Counted from the first letter of the stretch, positions 53,694-62,576 are shown. The stretch: 64,000 bases of DNA from Pseudomonas sp. (GCF_030690725.1 NZ_JAUYGD010000029.1:1-64000), one strand, 5' to 3'. Translations and numbers: made by a program. The notes: generated from the sequence alone by a model not told the origin.

Positions 53694-56404
53694 TGATCAA
53701 GAAGACTCAGTTCACGCGCGCGGCGGATGGCTTGTGTGCGGTTACGCACCTTGAGCTTTTCGTAAATATTGTGCAGGTGCCATTTGACCGTACCGAGGGC
53801 CAATGAAAGCTGCTGACCGATCTCATCATTCGACATGCCCTGAGCCGCCAGGCAGACCACCTCACGCTCGCGCTCGGTCAGCCCCTCCTCAAGCACTTCC
53901 AGAGATTGCCGTGCACTGTTGCCCGGCCAGATGGCCAGCAAGCCGCGGATAAACCCCTGTAGCGCGGGTTGGCGTTCGGCGGCCTCCAGCTGCTGCAGCA
54001 ACAGGCGAATGGCCTCGCCCTCCTCGACAAACAGGCTGCGCACGCCCTCGCGCTCGGCACCGATCAAGCATTGCACCAACAGGCTTTGCGCACGCTCCTG
54101 ATAGCCCAGGCGCTGATAACTCAGCGCCGCCAGCAGGTCGAGACGTAGGCGCTGTAGGCCATGCCAGTTATCCAGCAGCATGCCGCGCAGTTGAGTGATT
54201 TCATGCAGCGCCTCGCTGTAATGGCCGCGCGCCTGCTGCAGACGAATACGGGTCAGGCCGCGCACCCACAGCACCGGGTTGAAGCGCATGTGCTGGTAAT
54301 GCTCGGCCAGCTTGTTCCAGTCCACGGTCTTGAGGCGTTGTTCGGCGCGCTTGAGCCGGTCCGCAGCCGGTTCCTGAAGAATCTGCACCACCTCATCGGC
54401 CACCGCCTGGGCATAGAAACGCCAGGACTGGTTACGCGCCGCCAGGTTCTGCATCAGCACCAGGCTGGCGTAGGCCTCCTTGGGGTTGTCCTGCATGCGC
54501 TGCACATGGGCCATACACAGCATGCCCTGGGCGTAGAGATCAATCGGATTGATCACATCGACTGTGGCCAGCGCCCAGCGCAAGCGTTCCTCAATACCGT
54601 CCAAACGGCCCTGGTTATAGGCAATCAGGGCTTCGGTGATGGTCGGCAGCGCCAGGGCCCGTGAGCGGTCGGAGAACCAGGGTATGACCCGCGCACGCAG
54701 CTGGGCGAACAGCAGCTCGGCCTGACGAATCTGCCCCTGCTCCAGGCTCAGCAAGACCTCGACGTTGGCCAACTGCATATCCAGATAGCGCCCCTCGAGG
54801 AAGTGATTGCGCTGCTGCGCCAGGGCCAGCAAGCGTTTGGCCTGATCCGGCTGACCGATCATCACATTGGCCAGCGCGCCGACGATCAGCATCGCCACTT
54901 CGAGAAAGGCAGTGTGTTGGCCCAGCTGCACTTCAACCCGCCGAGCCAGAGCTATGCAGGTTTGTAGATCGTCCTTCTGCAAGGCGATGACTGATTTGAT
55001 CGCCAGAGTTGCCAGCAGTTTGTCGCTCAACGGCGCGCCCGGCTTGGCTTCAGTCCAACGCTCAAGCAGCTCATCGAGCATGCGATTGGCTTCCACCAGG
55101 CCCAGCTCGGCGGCGCGGGTCCAGACATCGGCGAGTACCAGTACAGGGAAGCGCTCGGCGATCTCGTCTGGCACATGCTGACGCCATTTGTAGATCAGGT
55201 TGAGCTGACCGCGGTTGATCAGCTCCAGACCGCAACCGTCGACCAATGCCGCGAGCATTTCCGGATCTTCGGCCAGGCAGGCATGCTCGATGGCCAGGTT
55301 CTGCATATGGTGGTTGGTGAACCACAGGCTGGCGTTGAAGTGCAGCTGCTTGAAACGCTCGGGGTCGCGCTCTTTCAGGCGGCCGCGCAGAAACTCGGCA
55401 AACAGATTGTGAAAGCGGTACCACTGGCGTTCGCGGTCCAGCGGCAGGAGGAACAGCTGCATGGCTTCCAGCTCTTCCAGCAGAAGCTGACCGTCATGTC
55501 GCCCGGTCAGGGCGTTGGCCAGGTCACCACTGAGCTGCTGCGCCACGCCCAGGGCCAGCAACAGCTCCTGCTTATCGGCGGGCAGTTGCTCGAACACACT
55601 GCGCAGCAAGTAGGCGCCCACCGCCGCCTGGTCAGTGCCCATATCGGCAATCTGCGCGGCGGCCTGGGGCTGATGGCGTAACCATAGGCTGGCGAGGTGC
55701 ACACCCACCATCCAGCCTTCGGTCTGGCTGTACAGCGCGGAAAACGCCACGGCATCCAGTTGCAGACCGCAACGCTGCAGGTAATCGCGGGTTTCCGCCT
55801 TGCTCAGGCGCAATTCCTGTTCACCAATCTCCACCAGCAGATCCTTGGCGCGCAGGGTGGCCAGGTTTAACGCCGGTTGCGAGCGGCTGCCGATGGCCAG
55901 GGTAAAGCCTTCGGGAGCGAATTTGATCAGGCGATTCAACGCGCCGAGCAACTCGGCGTCCTGAATCAGGTGCAAGTCATCGAGCACCAGCAGCAGCGGG
56001 TTTTCCAGCTGCGCCAGGTCGACCAGCAGGCTTTCCATCACAGCGGATACCGGCACCCGCATGGTGTTCTGCAGATAAGCCAGGGCTTCTGCGCCAAAGC
56101 CTGGCAACAGGCGAGAAAGCGCATCGATCAGCTGCAGCAGAAACCGCGATGGCTCATCGTCACCTGGGCCAAGCGACAGCCAGGCAACCGCCTGACCACC
56201 TTGCTCGCGGGCATGGGCCAGTGCGACCAGCGCACTGGTTTTGCCAAAGCCGGCCGGGGCTGCCAATAGCAGCACGCGCGCATGGGGGTTAGCGCACAAG
56301 GCAGCTTCAAGCTGCGGCCTGACCAGGTAATCCGTAGAGGCCTGGGGTGGCATCAGCTTGGCACGCAAAAGGCTCCCAGCGGCAGGATTTATTACTTCAT
56401 CCAT
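53690..56404 (-). CDS. MalT-like LuxR-family regulator (upstream copy)
   Basis: The 904-aa paralogue has the same plan: Walker A AAPAGFGKTSALVAL, LLLVLDDLHLIQ, TPR-like helices and a C-terminal LuxR HTH (TEREREVVCLAAQGMSNDEIGQQLSLALGTVKWHLHNIYEKLKVRNRTQAI). The sequences of the two copies differ over most of their length, so this is not a recent duplication. The stop overlaps the next ATG (ATGA), implying coupled translation and perhaps a joint complex. It is divergent from pabB. Confidence 0.88.
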   Translation of the reverse strand: MDEVINPAAGSLLRAKLMPPQASTDYLVRPQLEAALCANPHARVLLLAAPAGFGKTSALVALAHAREQGGQAVAWLSLGPGDDEPSRFLLQLIDALSRLLPGFGAEALAYLQNTMRVPVSAVMESLLVDLAQLENPLLLVLDDLHLIQDAELLGALNRLIKFAPEGFTLAIGSRSQPALNLATLRAKDLLVEIGEQELRLSKAETRDYLQRCGLQLDAVAFSALYSQTEGWMVGVHLASLWLRHQPQAAAQIADMGTDQAAVGAYLLRSVFEQLPADKQELLLALGVAQQLSGDLANALTGRHDGQLLLEELEAMQLFLLPLDRERQWYRFHNLFAEFLRGRLKERDPERFKQLHFNASLWFTNHHMQNLAIEHACLAEDPEMLAALVDGCGLELINRGQLNLIYKWRQHVPDEIAERFPVLVLADVWTRAAELGLVEANRMLDELLERWTEAKPGAPLSDKLLATLAIKSVIALQKDDLQTCIALARRVEVQLGQHTAFLEVAMLIVGALANVMIGQPDQAKRLLALAQQRNHFLEGRYLDMQLANVEVLLSLEQGQIRQAELLFAQLRARVIPWFSDRSRALALPTITEALIAYNQGRLDGIEERLRWALATVDVINPIDLYAQGMLCMAHVQRMQDNPKEAYASLVLMQNLAARNQSWRFYAQAVADEVVQILQEPAADRLKRAEQRLKTVDWNKLAEHYQHMRFNPVLWVRGLTRIRLQQARGHYSEALHEITQLRGMLLDNWHGLQRLRLDLLAALSYQRLGYQERAQSLLVQCLIGAEREGVRSLFVEEGEAIRLLLQQLEAAERQPALQGFIRGLLAIWPGNSARQSLEVLEEGLTEREREVVCLAAQGMSNDEIGQQLSLALGTVKWHLHNIYEKLKVRNRTQAIRRARELSLLDQ

Positions 56405-56567
56405 GGCCTTGATCCCGTAGTAATTATTGTTTTATGAGTCACATCGAACATCCGGGGACATACCCATACTAATGAGCGGCAGCGTCCCGAGTAAACCCAC
56501 GCGCAAGCTCTAGGATGAATGTTGGCGACGTTCTACAATCGGCATCCGCGCACCTTGAACCTGCCAT

Positions 56568-57917
56568 ATGCCTACTTGCCTTGTACAGGCTCTGCCCTAC
56601 CTCGCAGACCCTTCGCGTTACTTCAGCTGCGTCATGCACGCACCCGGTGCCATTCTGCTGGATGCCGGGCGGCCGACCGCGCAGCGTGGACGCTATGACC
56701 TTATCAGCGCCTGGCCATTGGCAGAGCTGGCGCCGACGCCTGACGAAACGGCCAACGCTTTCCTGCAACGCCTGCGCCAGAGCCTTGCAGGCCTCGGCGA
56801 ATGCCAAGCACCGGCAGATAATCCACTCCCGTTCGTCGGCGGGTTGATTGGCTACCTGAGTTACGATTTCGGCCGCCGGCTCGAACAGCTGCCAGCGCAG
56901 GCCATTGACGACCTGGATCTGGCGGACGCTCGCTTTGGCGTTTACGCCTGGGCACTGGTTACCGATCACCAGCAACAACGCAGCCAGTTGGTATTTCAAC
57001 CAAGCCTGGACGTTGGCGAACGCCAGCGCTTGACTGCTCTGTTCACCACGCTGGCAGCACCTACGCCGCAACCATTCAAGCTACTGGAACGCTTTCAGTC
57101 CGACATTAGCGAAGCCGAGTACCAGCAGTGCTTTGCGCGTATTCAGGCCTATATCCAGGCCGGAGACTGCTATCAAGTGAACTTTGCCCAGCGTTTTCGC
57201 GCGGGCTATCAGGGCTCGCCGTGGACCGCCTACCAGGCCTTGCGCGCCGCCTGCCCGACGCCCTTTTCGGGTTATCAGACGTTGCCAGGCGGCGGTGCGA
57301 TCATCAGCCTGTCGCCCGAGCGCTTCTTGCGCATCAGCGCAGGCCAGGTGGAAACCCGACCGATCAAGGGCACCCGTCCACGCCACGCCGACCCAGAGCA
57401 GGACCAGGCGCAAGCCGACGCCCTACTAAGCAGTCACAAAGATCGCGCGGAAAACCTGATGATTGTCGACCTGCTGCGCAATGACCTGGGCCGCAGCTGC
57501 CGAGTGGGCTCGGTGCAAGTGCCGGAACTCTTCGCCCTGGAAAGCTACCCCAATGTGCATCACCTGGTCAGCGCCGTAACCGGCGAACTGGCGGCCGACA
57601 AGGATGCGCTGGATCTGATCGCCGGCAGTTTCCCCGGCGGCTCTATAACCGGCGCCCCGAAGATCCGCGCGATGCAGATCATCGACGAACTGGAACCGAC
57701 CCGCCGCGCACTGTATTGCGGCTCGCTGCTGTATCTGGATGTGCGCGGCGAAATGGACAGTTCAATCGCCATCCGCAGCCTGCTGGCCAAGGACGGGCAG
57801 ATCAGCTGCTGGGGCGGCGGCGGCATCGTCGCCGACTCAAACGGCCAGGCCGAATACCAGGAGTCGATTACCAAGGTCAAAGTGCTGCTGGAAACGCTGG
57901 AGCAGTTCTGCGACTGA
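56568..57917 (+). CDS. pabB: Aminodeoxychorismate synthase component I
   Basis: PabB (449 aa) makes 4-amino-4-deoxychorismate for folate with a glutamine amidotransferase partner encoded elsewhere. C-terminal chorismate-binding blocks are FSGYQTLPGGGAIISLSPERFL, RPIKGTRPRH (the PIKGT lysine distinguishes PabB from TrpE) and GSFPGGSITGAPK. The N-terminal domain GGLIGYLSYDFGRRLE is usual. No strong ribosome site precedes the ATG. It is convergent with thrH with a terminator and repeat copy B between. Confidence 0.94.
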   Translation: MPTCLVQALPYLADPSRYFSCVMHAPGAILLDAGRPTAQRGRYDLISAWPLAELAPTPDETANAFLQRLRQSLAGLGECQAPADNPLPFVGGLIGYLSYDFGRRLEQLPAQAIDDLDLADARFGVYAWALVTDHQQQRSQLVFQPSLDVGERQRLTALFTTLAAPTPQPFKLLERFQSDISEAEYQQCFARIQAYIQAGDCYQVNFAQRFRAGYQGSPWTAYQALRAACPTPFSGYQTLPGGGAIISLSPERFLRISAGQVETRPIKGTRPRHADPEQDQAQADALLSSHKDRAENLMIVDLLRNDLGRSCRVGSVQVPELFALESYPNVHHLVSAVTGELAADKDALDLIAGSFPGGSITGAPKIRAMQIIDELEPTRRALYCGSLLYLDVRGEMDSSIAIRSLLAKDGQISCWGGGGIVADSNGQAEYQESITKVKVLLETLEQFCD

Positions 57918-57933
57918 CCTGAACAGCAGGCAC

Positions 57934-58014
57934 AAAAAACTTCCGGGAGAAGTTTTTGACGTCGCCCAGCGACGGCCCGAAGGGTGGCCGCCATGGATGG
58001 CAGGCCACAAAAAA
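57934..58014. repeat. 81-bp structured repeat, copy B
   Basis: Same length and plan as copy A. Hairpin 1 is AAAAACTTC/GAAGTTTTT, changed in both arms relative to copy A so pairing is kept; hairpin 3 is GTGGCC/GGCCAC, again a paired change. The conserved core is GCGACGGCCCGAAGGGTGG. It sits between pabB and the shared terminator. Confidence 0.8.
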
Positions 58015-58037
58015 CCCGCTCAACTGAGCGGGTTTTT
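58010..58037. terminator. Bidirectional terminator between pabB and thrH
   Basis: AAAAACCCGCTCA and TGAGCGGGTTTTT pair perfectly. Confidence 0.9.
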
Positions 58038-58051
58038 CAATGCCAAGCTGA

Positions 58052-58669
58052 TTACAAACTCAGCTGGCGATTGGATGCCTTGAGGAACTCGCGCTTGAGG
58101 TCTTCATAGGTGTGTACCGCAGGGAATTGCGGGAATTCGCGAATCACGTTGTCCGGCGCATGGAACAGGATGCCGGCGTGGGCTTCGCTGAGCATGGTGG
58201 TGTCGTTGTATGAGTCACCCGCCGCAATCACACGGTAGTAGAGACTCTTGAAGGCGATGACTGACTGACGCTTGGGATCTTTCTGACGTAGCTGGTAATC
58301 CACCACCCGATCGGTTTCATCGGCAATCAGCTTGTGGCACAGCAGTGTGGGGAAACCCAACTGACGCATCAGCGGCTGAGAGAACTCGTAGAAAGTGTCG
58401 GAAAGAATCACCACCTGGAAACGCTCACGCAACCAGTCGACAAACTCCACCGCGCCTTCCAGCGGCTTGAGCGTGGCGATCACTTCCTGAATGTCGGACA
58501 GCTTCAAGCCGTGCTCGTCCAGGATGCGCAGGCGCTGCTTCATCAGCACGTCATAGTCCGGAATATCCCGGGTGGTCGCTTTCAGCGATTCGATGCCAGT
58601 TTTTTCCGCGAAGGCGATCCAGATTTCCGGGACCAACACGCCTTCCAGGTCGAGACACGCGATTTCCAC
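58052..58669 (-). CDS. thrH: Phosphoserine phosphatase / homoserine phosphotransferase ThrH
   Basis: ThrH (205 aa) is a HAD-family enzyme that dephosphorylates phosphoserine and can pass the phosphate to homoserine, bypassing thrB. HAD motif I is DLEGVLVPE (nucleophile Asp7; Glu9 at the acid position is a ThrH trait), motif II LSDTFYEF, motif III lysine in KDPKRQ and motif IV GDSYNDTTML. AGGAG lies upstream. It is mainly a Pseudomonas-group protein, which supports the host assignment. Confidence 0.95.
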   Translation of the reverse strand: MEIACLDLEGVLVPEIWIAFAEKTGIESLKATTRDIPDYDVLMKQRLRILDEHGLKLSDIQEVIATLKPLEGAVEFVDWLRERFQVVILSDTFYEFSQPLMRQLGFPTLLCHKLIADETDRVVDYQLRQKDPKRQSVIAFKSLYYRVIAAGDSYNDTTMLSEAHAGILFHAPDNVIREFPQFPAVHTYEDLKREFLKASNRQLSL

Positions 58670-58776
58670 AGGACACTCCTAGCTTGGATTTATTTGAGAG
58701 GCGGCACTCTAGCCGCTCCCCCAAAGCTCTGCAACGCAGAGGTTTATACCCAAATCAGAGGTCTGCTACGGCACTT

Positions 58777-58796
58777 GGTTATTTAGTCGTATAACC
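58777..58796 (+). promoter_or_regulatory. Inverted repeat upstream of cysH
   Basis: GGTTAT and ATAACC flank 8 nt, 62 bp before the cysH start. It is a candidate activator site, for example for CysB, which controls sulfate assimilation; this is not shown. Confidence 0.35.
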
Positions 58797-58857
58797 GGCT
58801 TTTGCTACCATCCCCACACAAGACGCGCGACGTCACCATAACTAGGAATTCAGCCCG

Positions 58858-59592
58858 ATGAGCCACCCCTTCGATGCAGCCGAACTGGCGGCAACCTACG
58901 CCAACAAGTCGCCCCAGGATATTCTCAAGCTCGCCTTCGAACATTTTGGCGATGAACTGTGGCTATCCTTCAGCGGCGCGGAAGATGTGGTGCTGGTCGA
59001 CATGGCCTGGAAAATCAACAAGAACGTCAAAGTTTTCAGCCTCGACACCGGCCGCCTGCATCCAGAGACTTACCGTTTTATCGATCAGGTGCGCGAGCAC
59101 TACAACATCAGCATCGACATACTCTCGCCGGAGGCCGCCGCACTGGAGCCTTTCGTCAAAGAAAAAGGCCTGTACAGCTTCTACAAAGACGGCCACGGCG
59201 AATGCTGCGGCATCCGCAAGACCGCCCCGCTACGCCGCAAACTGGCCACAGTAAAAGCCTGGGCCACCGGCCAGCGCCGCGACCAGAGCCCGGGCACACG
59301 CAGCCAAGTGGCTGTGGTGGAGATCGATGGCGCTTTTTCTACTGCCGACAACACCCTGTACAAGTTCAATCCGCTGGCGCAGATGAGCAGCGAAGATGTA
59401 TGGGCCTATATCCGCATGCTGGAGCTGCCCTATAACAGCCTGCATGAACGCGGTTTTATCAGCATCGGTTGCGAGCCTTGTACCCGTCCGGTACTGCCTA
59501 ATCAACATGAGCGCGAAGGCCGTTGGTGGTGGGAAGAAGCCACGCAGAAAGAGTGCGGCCTGCATGCTGGCAATCTGATTGCCAAGATCTGA
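58858..59592 (+). CDS. cysH: Adenylylsulfate (APS) reductase
   Basis: CysH (244 aa) reduces adenylylsulfate to sulfite in assimilatory sulfate reduction. The cysteines in GECCGIRK and GCEPCTRP bind a [4Fe-4S] cluster, which marks APS rather than PAPS specificity; ECGLH near the C terminus carries the catalytic Cys. The P-loop [10 protein letters not shown] binds the nucleotide. The sulfite reductase that follows also needs sirohaem from CobA. Confidence 0.95.
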   Translation: MSHPFDAAELAATYANKSPQDILKLAFEHFGDELWLSFSGAEDVVLVDMAWKINKNVKVFSLDTGRLHPETYRFIDQVREHYNISIDILSPEAAALEPFVKEKGLYSFYKDGHGECCGIRKTAPLRRKLATVKAWATGQRRDQSPGTRSQVAVVEIDGAFSTADNTLYKFNPLAQMSSEDVWAYIRMLELPYNSLHERGFISIGCEPCTRPVLPNQHEREGRWWWEEATQKECGLHAGNLIAKI

Positions 59593-59608
59593 TAACAAAG
59601 GCAGATAT

Positions 59609-59638
59609 AAAAAAGGCCAGTCAGTGACTGGCCTTTTT
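59609..59638. terminator. Bidirectional terminator after cysH
   Basis: AAAAGGCCAGTCA/TGACTGGCCTTTT hairpin with flanking A- and T-runs between convergent genes. Confidence 0.9.
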
Positions 59639-59652
59639 GTTACTCGGATCAC

Positions 59653-59934
59653 TCAATTCTTATCTGTCCGGCGCTGACGGCGCACCATATAACGCTCCAC
59701 ATAGGAGCACGAGGGAATCACCGTGTAACCCAGGCGCTCGGCATACTGCAGCGCATGCTCGGTCAACGCGGCTGCTATCCCGCGCCCACGCAACGAGTTG
59801 GGCACGAAGGTGCGATAGATATCCAGGGTTTGCTTCCCCAGGTCCATATAAGCCAGGTATGCACGATCACCATCCACTGTGGTCTCGAATTGATGGCCTG
59901 CCAGATCATGGTGAATGGACAACGCCTCGCTCAT
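59653..59934 (-). CDS. GNAT-family N-acetyltransferase (YjdJ-like)
   Basis: The 93-aa short GNAT protein has the acetyl-CoA loop NSLRGRGIAAALTEHAL and the family ending GYTVIPSCSYVERYM. These minimal single-domain GNATs have unknown substrates. MSEALSIHH is the start because GAGGAG lies just before it. The ~520 bp between this gene and oprI (59935-60453) hold no gene that I can support; the sequence is less GC-rich and contains the oprI promoter. Confidence 0.85.
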   Translation of the reverse strand: MSEALSIHHDLAGHQFETTVDGDRAYLAYMDLGKQTLDIYRTFVPNSLRGRGIAAALTEHALQYAERLGYTVIPSCSYVERYMVRRQRRTDKN

Positions 59935-60395
59935 CGCAACTCCTCTGTTAACTCGCGCAACCCGCTCTCGCTTCTGCAGCCATCGGGTTACCGCATCTTG
60001 CACCTATTAAGTTGTAGGCAATTATTCCGAGCTTATCAGGCCAAAACCTGCGAGGTCACGCGAATCAATAACTTAGATCGCCTAGCAAGGCATTCTGACA
60101 CCCGCACAAGCAAAACATTGCCTCTGCCGGCAACGCTTCTAGATGCCTGCGCCATTCGGCATTTGATGTTCGGCATACTACCGGCATCATTTCCCAGCCA
60201 CTTTCCACAGTCGGCGCAGCTACAAAGTGACAGTAAGCGCTGCGCAAAGAACTGCCAAACGCTCTAGAACTGATTGTTTTTTAACCAAAAGATACCCATT
60301 AAGTGGCCGGCTATGCATTAAGCAGAAAAAAACTCTGGCGGCTTGCCTTGCCTCCGTTTACTTACTACAAGTTACAGGTAGTATGTACGCCGGCT

Positions 60396-60417
60396 AATTT
60401 CCTACCATCAGGAAATT
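60396..60417 (+). promoter_or_regulatory. Hairpin in the oprI leader
   Basis: AATTTCCT-accatc-AGGAAATT is a perfect 8-bp stem located 36 bp before the oprI start. It may stabilise the very abundant oprI mRNA. Confidence 0.5.
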
Positions 60418-60453
60418 GCTTTTATGGAAAAACTCCACCTCAAGGGGAACACG

Positions 60454-60705
60454 ATGAACAACGTTCTGAAATTCTCTGCTCTGGCATTGGCCGCAGTTCT
60501 GGCTACCGGTTGCAGCAGCATGTCCAAAGAAACTGAAGCTCGTCTGACTGCAACTGAAGATGCAGCTGCTCGCGCTCAAGCCCGTGCCGACGAAGCCTAC
60601 CGTAAGGCTGATGACGCTATGGCTGCTGCTCAGAAGGCTCAGCAAACTGCTGACGAAGCCAATGAGCGCGCTCTGCGTATGCTGGAAAAAGCCAGCCGCA
60701 AGTAA
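60454..60705 (+). CDS. oprI: Outer-membrane lipoprotein OprI (Lpp-type)
   Basis: OprI (83 aa) is the abundant murein lipoprotein. It has a type II signal peptide with lipobox ATGC (Cys at position 20), then an alanine-rich heptad coiled coil ([18 protein letters not shown]) and the C-terminal ASRK whose lysine is joined to peptidoglycan. AGGGGAA lies before ATG; ten upstream codons in frame are not part of it. The L,D-transpeptidase gene that could perform the linkage lies next to it, convergently. Confidence 0.97.
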
Positions 60706-60724
60706 TAGCTCACAAGGCTATGAC

Positions 60725-60756
60725 AAGCCGACCCAGTTTCTGGGTCGGCTTTTTTA
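60725..60756 (+). terminator. Intrinsic terminator after oprI
   Basis: AAGCCGACCCAG-ttt-CTGGGTCGGCTT followed by T5. Confidence 0.92.
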
Positions 60757-60791
60757 TTGCTCAGAAAAAAGCTCACTCTTCAACAGACAAT

Positions 60792-60872
60792 AAAAAATTG
60801 TCTGAAGCAATTTTTAACGTCGCGCAGCGACGGCCCGAAGGGTGGCCGTCAGGGATGGCGGGCAATAAAAAA
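60792..60872. repeat. 81-bp structured repeat, copy C
   Basis: Same length and core as copies A and B: hairpin 1 AAAAATTGT/GCAATTTTT with one wobble, hairpin 2 GTCGC-gca-GCGAC, core GCGACGGCCCGAAGGGTGG. Hairpin 3 is weaker here. It sits between the oprI and ldt terminators. Confidence 0.8.
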
Positions 60873-60903
60873 CCCGTCAGCGCTTACGCATAACGGGCTT
60901 TTT
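60867..60903 (-). terminator. Intrinsic terminator of the L,D-transpeptidase gene
   Basis: On the minus strand AAGCCCGT...ACGGGTT runs into TTTT. Confidence 0.8.
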
Positions 60904-60916
60904 GCACAGACTGAAG

Positions 60917-61870
60917 TCAGATAGCAGGCTCAGTCGCCACCACGGCCTGATCAGGTTGAGCAATTTCAACCGGCAAACCATCTTCAGCAGCGACCACTTC
61001 GCGCAGCATTTCCCAGTCCAGGCGCAGATCAGCAAACTGATCATTTTTCAGCAGCGCATTGATTACAGCAGTGTGCTTATCGACGACCGAAGCATCACCG
61101 GTATCATCCAAAGGTGCGTGCGCTTCCAGATAGACCTTGCCGCCGCTGCGACCAAACTTGTAAGGCTCGTTGATGATGCGCACCGAAGTGCCCACCGACA
61201 CCATCGACGCCAACTTCAGCACGTTATGGTTGAGCATGCGGAAGCAGCCATGACTGACGCGCATACCGATACCAAATTTCTTGTTCGAGCCGTGGATCAG
61301 GTAACCCGGCACCGACAAGCCCATCTTGTATGGCCCCAGCGGGTTATCCGGGCCTGGCGGCACATACGCCGGCAGCGGGTCGCCATCGGCAGCATGCTCT
61401 TCGCGGATCGACTTAGGCGGCGTCCAGCCAGGGTTCGGCGTTTTGGCGGTGATCCGCGCATTGGCAACCGGCGAGCTCCAGCCCTCACGACCGATACCCA
61501 GTGGGTAGGTGTAAACCACGTTACGACCTTTCGGGTAGTAGTACAGCCGGTACTCGGCGAGGTTGATCACGATACCTTCACGCGGGCCAGGCGGCAGGAT
61601 GTAACGCGTCGGCAGGATGATCTCGGTGCCTTCGCCCGGCAGCCACGGATCAACACCTGGATTGGCCACCACCATTTCCAGATAACCCAAATCATTGGCC
61701 ACGCCCAAGTCAGCGAAGGTGTCTTCATACTTGGCCTTGACCACTCGAATCTCGCCAACCACATCCTCGCCAGGCGGCGGCAAAGGCAACTCAAGAGCAT
61801 TGGCAGACGCTACCGCGAAGACAGCGGCAAGCGGCAGGCAGCGGGTGACGGCAAAGGCACGCGACAACAT
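60917..61870 (-). CDS. L,D-transpeptidase (YkuD domain)
   Basis: The 317-aa periplasmic enzyme has a signal peptide (MLSRAFAVTRCLPLAAVFAVASANA), a LysM-like peptidoglycan-binding part (DTFADLGVANDLGYLEMVVANPGVDPWLPGEGTEI) and a YkuD catalytic domain with HGSNKKFGIGMRVSHGCFRM, in which the Cys is the nucleophile. Family members (ErfK/YbiS) attach Lpp to peptidoglycan or make 3-3 crosslinks. Its position beside oprI suggests it anchors OprI. The start was chosen to give the signal peptide; 17 further codons are open upstream. Confidence 0.92.
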   Translation of the reverse strand: MLSRAFAVTRCLPLAAVFAVASANALELPLPPPGEDVVGEIRVVKAKYEDTFADLGVANDLGYLEMVVANPGVDPWLPGEGTEIILPTRYILPPGPREGIVINLAEYRLYYYPKGRNVVYTYPLGIGREGWSSPVANARITAKTPNPGWTPPKSIREEHAADGDPLPAYVPPGPDNPLGPYKMGLSVPGYLIHGSNKKFGIGMRVSHGCFRMLNHNVLKLASMVSVGTSVRIINEPYKFGRSGGKVYLEAHAPLDDTGDASVVDKHTAVINALLKNDQFADLRLDWEMLREVVAAEDGLPVEIAQPDQAVVATEPAI

Positions 61871-61945
61871 CCGGAAATTCCTGACGAAAATGGTTGGTAA
61901 AAGTAGGAGGCGATTGTACACCGATTGATCAGCGGCTTGGATAGC

Positions 61946-62227
61946 TCAACGCCCCGGCAATGCTGGGCGATCACCGCGTTTCTGCGCCTCAAGTGTGGCC
62001 CGGCACGCCGGACACAAGCGTTTGTCACGCAGCATCGTCTTATCCAGGTCACGCCATACTGGCTGCGCAGGCAGCAAACCGCCGCACAACGTACGGTCGG
62101 CAAACTGCCCCAACTCAAGCTGGCGCGCTAACAGATGCACGCGCACTTCTCGGCAGGCGAACAGGTCAAGCTGCTCGTCAGGCTCGATCAGTTGGTAGGC
62201 ATGCAAGGACCAGGCAGGGCGCGGCAT
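61946..62227 (-). CDS. Small hypothetical protein with CxxC
   Basis: The 93-aa cytoplasmic protein begins MPRPAWSLHAYQLIEPDEQLDLFACREVRVHLLARQ and has a CPAC motif near its C terminus (RDKRLCPACRATLEAQKRG) plus Cys in FACR and TLCGG, suggesting metal binding. I recognise no named family, but a similar gene lies between ldt and tesA in P. aeruginosa from memory. The longer open frame on the opposite strand is a shadow. Confidence 0.7.
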   Translation of the reverse strand: MPRPAWSLHAYQLIEPDEQLDLFACREVRVHLLARQLELGQFADRTLCGGLLPAQPVWRDLDKTMLRDKRLCPACRATLEAQKRGDRPALPGR

Positions 62228-62285
62228 TGAGGGCTCCAGTACGGGGCCGCCACATTAGCCGAAAGGCACGTTACAGAAAAGCCTG

Positions 62286-62573
62286 TCAGAGCAAAGGTTT
62301 CAGGGTCGGCCAGACGTTTTCCAGCAGCTTGGGTTGCGCTTCGGCAGTAGGATGAATGCCATCGTTCTGCATCAGCGAAGGCACACCACCTACGCCCTCC
62401 AGCACGAAAGGCACCAGGGCGGCGTCATGCTCCTGCGCCACCTTGGGGAACACCTCAGCGAACGCTGTGGTGTAACGCACACCGTAATTCGGCGGTAGCT
62501 GCATACCCAGGATCAGCACCTTGGCGCCTTTTTGCTGCGATGCCTGAACCATGGCCGCAAGGTTTTGTTGCAA
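62286..62573 (-). pseudogene. tesA: 3' part of tesA (arylesterase / lysophospholipase L1), 5' part removed
   Basis: The 95 residues from LQQNLAAMVQASQQKGAKVL to ENVWPTLKPLL match the C-terminal half of the ~200-aa SGNH esterase TesA. They contain the catalytic Asp-x-x-His as DGIHPT and the LPPNYG block. The N-terminal half with GDSIS and the nucleophile Ser is absent: homology stops sharply at about 62573-62576, and the sequence beyond belongs to an element with an integrase gene. The remaining part cannot be active. The missing half may lie at the far end of the element, outside this window. Confidence 0.85.
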
Positions 62574-62576
62574 TCC

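Noticed and set aside
60065..60247. 60-codon minus-strand frame upstream of oprI
   Set aside because: No ribosome site, no family, and the region fits the oprI promoter and upstream spacer. Could be a gene remnant, but support is too weak.
61960..62355. 131-codon plus-strand frame opposite the small CxxC protein and tesA
   Set aside because: Arg/Ala-rich shadow that crosses two minus-strand genes.
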